From Pedobacter cryoconitis (GTDB taxonomy: Bacteria; Bacteroidota; Bacteroidia; Sphingobacteriales; Sphingobacteriaceae): a stretch of DNA of 64,000 bases. Position numbers and translations under genes: made by a program. Positions 63,079 to 64,000 of this stretch are shown here, in pieces. The stretch lies in NCBI RefSeq assembly GCF_014207135.1, contig NZ_JACHCC010000008.1, positions 1-64,000 of the forward strand, in the 5' to 3' direction. Within the stretch, counting starts at the first letter, position 1. Every line of letters starts with the position of its first letter. Below the pieces are notes generated by a model. It was not told where the DNA came from. It did not search any database and saw only the letters and a list, made by a program, of their open reading frames with translations.

Positions 63079-64000
63079 TCAAATAATATTATTTTGGAAT
63101 CGACACAATCAGTTTTTTTCTTATATTTCTCTATTATAGAAAAAACAAGAAGGAAACCGGTCCATAACAGTACGTTACATAAAACAATTAAGTTATTGCT
63201 CATATATTGCACCGAGACTATATTAAGCACGCAAAAACCCAATGACAATGCTATAATCGAAATCATAGCATTCCTATGAGATACCCCTGCTCTCAAAAGT
63301 TTGTGATGTAAATGGTTTCGGTCAGGCTTGAAGAGTGGTGCTCCAGTTCTCCAGCGTATGCACATTACGCGCGCCACATCCAGGACCGGAATGATAAGGG
63401 GTGAAAATGCTACAATTATTGCACCGTCAGAAAATGGTTTTATTGCCTGATTGTTTGTTGCAAAACTAAGGGCGAGAAAAACTATAGAAAAACCTAGGGT
63501 TAAACTTCCGGTATCTCCCATAAATATTCTCCTCTGGCGGCGTGCCGTTCCAAAAACATTGAAATAAAAAAAGGGTAATAAGACTCCTGCTGTAATGAAG
63601 GAAAATAATCCATGAATCCAGGCTCCATAATATATAAACAAGCCTCCAAGTACCAAAGTACCTATACCAATAAGGCCTGAACAAAGACCATCCAATCCGT
63701 CTATCAGGTTAACTGCATTTAATACAAGTACAATTACAAAGATTGTTATTGGTATTCCAACCCAGGGTGATAAATGCGTAATAAAGAATAATCCATACAA
63801 ATCGTTTATCCACAAACCTGAAGCAGGTAACAGACAGGCCGCAATTATTTGGTTGAAGAATTTCCATTTGTAGTTAACTCCAATCAAATCATCACCAATA
63901 CCTACAATAAAGAGCAAAAACAACCCACACATTAATGATAAAAACATGGGTAACAGCCCAAGAAGATCAACATTCAGGGCTACAAATTTGACTTTATATA
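63075..64000 (-). CDS. WecA/MraY-family undecaprenyl-phosphate sugar-1-phosphate transferase, 5' part beyond the window
   Basis: The frame stays open past the ATG at 63947 to the window edge (17 more codons), so the true N-terminus is outside. Visible motifs are IVGIGDDLIGV, VLNAVNLIDGLDGL, FMGDTGSLTLGF and RNHLHHKLLRAG, which mark prenyl-phosphate glycosyl-1-phosphate transferases with two Asp-rich sites and the HxHH loop. It starts lipid-linked glycan assembly on undecaprenyl phosphate and is the most upstream visible gene of the minus-strand train. Confidence 0.92.
   Translation of the reverse strand, partial: YKVKFVALNVDLLGLLPMFLSLMCGLFLLFIVGIGDDLIGVNYKWKFFNQIIAACLLPASGLWINDLYGLFFITHLSPWVGIPITIFVIVLVLNAVNLIDGLDGLCSGLIGIGTLVLGGLFIYYGAWIHGLFSFITAGVLLPFFYFNVFGTARRQRRIFMGDTGSLTLGFSIVFLALSFATNNQAIKPFSDGAIIVAFSPLIIPVLDVARVMCIRWRTGAPLFKPDRNHLHHKLLRAGVSHRNAMISIIALSLGFCVLNIVSVQYMSNNLIVLCNVLLWTGFLLVFSIIEKYKKKTDCVDSKIILFE

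Overview
The window looks like chromosomal DNA of a Bacteroidota bacterium, most likely a Sphingobacteriaceae (Pedobacter-like) strain. This is inferred from the AT-rich sequence, ATG starts without clear Shine-Dalgarno sites, the secreted RHS/DUF6443 pair, DUF6266, membrane-bound TPR-HTH regulators, LytTR control and the makeup of the polysaccharide locus. No rRNA, tRNA, CRISPR array, insertion sequence or prophage was recognised.

Layout. 0-9 kb: a partial DUF6266 gene, then two large secreted RHS/YD-repeat genes. The second ends in an AHH-type nuclease domain and faces a convergent Imm11-like immunity gene. 9.4-16.7 kb: a HAD hydrolase, then an AraC regulator divergent from a drug-efflux operon (77-aa protein, TolC, HlyD, MFS pump) with a secreted esterase behind it. 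16.8-27 kb, minus strand: a run of tightly spaced genes for two small paralogous unknown proteins, a circularly permuted ATP-grasp protein, an alpha-E protein, a transglutaminase and an astacin-like lipoprotein protease. An M16 peptidase gene lies upstream, and a decayed partial duplication of the small-gene module lies downstream. 27-36 kb: four tandem paralogous TPR-HTH membrane regulators, an SDR oxidoreductase, a LytTR response regulator and a CBS protein with a degenerate histidine-kinase-like helix.

The most striking signal is a regulatory element found seven times between 17.7 and 34.7 kb. It is four hexamers (consensus YACYCA) with start-to-start spacing of 10, 12 and 10 bp, so a 16-bp half-element repeats every 22 bp. 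It lies upstream of the small-protein/ATP-grasp operon, the duplicated small gene, the M16 gene, TPR genes 1 and 4, the SDR gene and the LytTR gene itself. This suggests one regulon, possibly run by the LytTR protein, that couples secreted or periplasmic proteases, a peptide-ligase/transglutaminase operon and an unknown family of small proteins. I consider this the best candidate for an undescribed system here.

36-64 kb is a surface-polysaccharide locus. The plus strand carries a Wza-like export lipoprotein, with the truncated 5' end of an unrelated hydrolase gene fused in frame ahead of it, and a Wzc-like tyrosine autokinase. The minus strand is a roughly 24-kb gene train: a WecA-like initiating transferase, epimerase, Wzm/Wzt ABC exporter, three genes for a dTDP-3-acylamino-3,6-dideoxyhexose, twelve glycosyltransferases and a Wzy-like polymerase. 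At its distal end is a compact five-gene module: S26-type peptidase, PqqD-like protein, nucleotidyltransferase, ABC transporter and HprK-like kinase. That set resembles peptide-modification systems but has no visible precursor peptide, and it is the second candidate for a new system.
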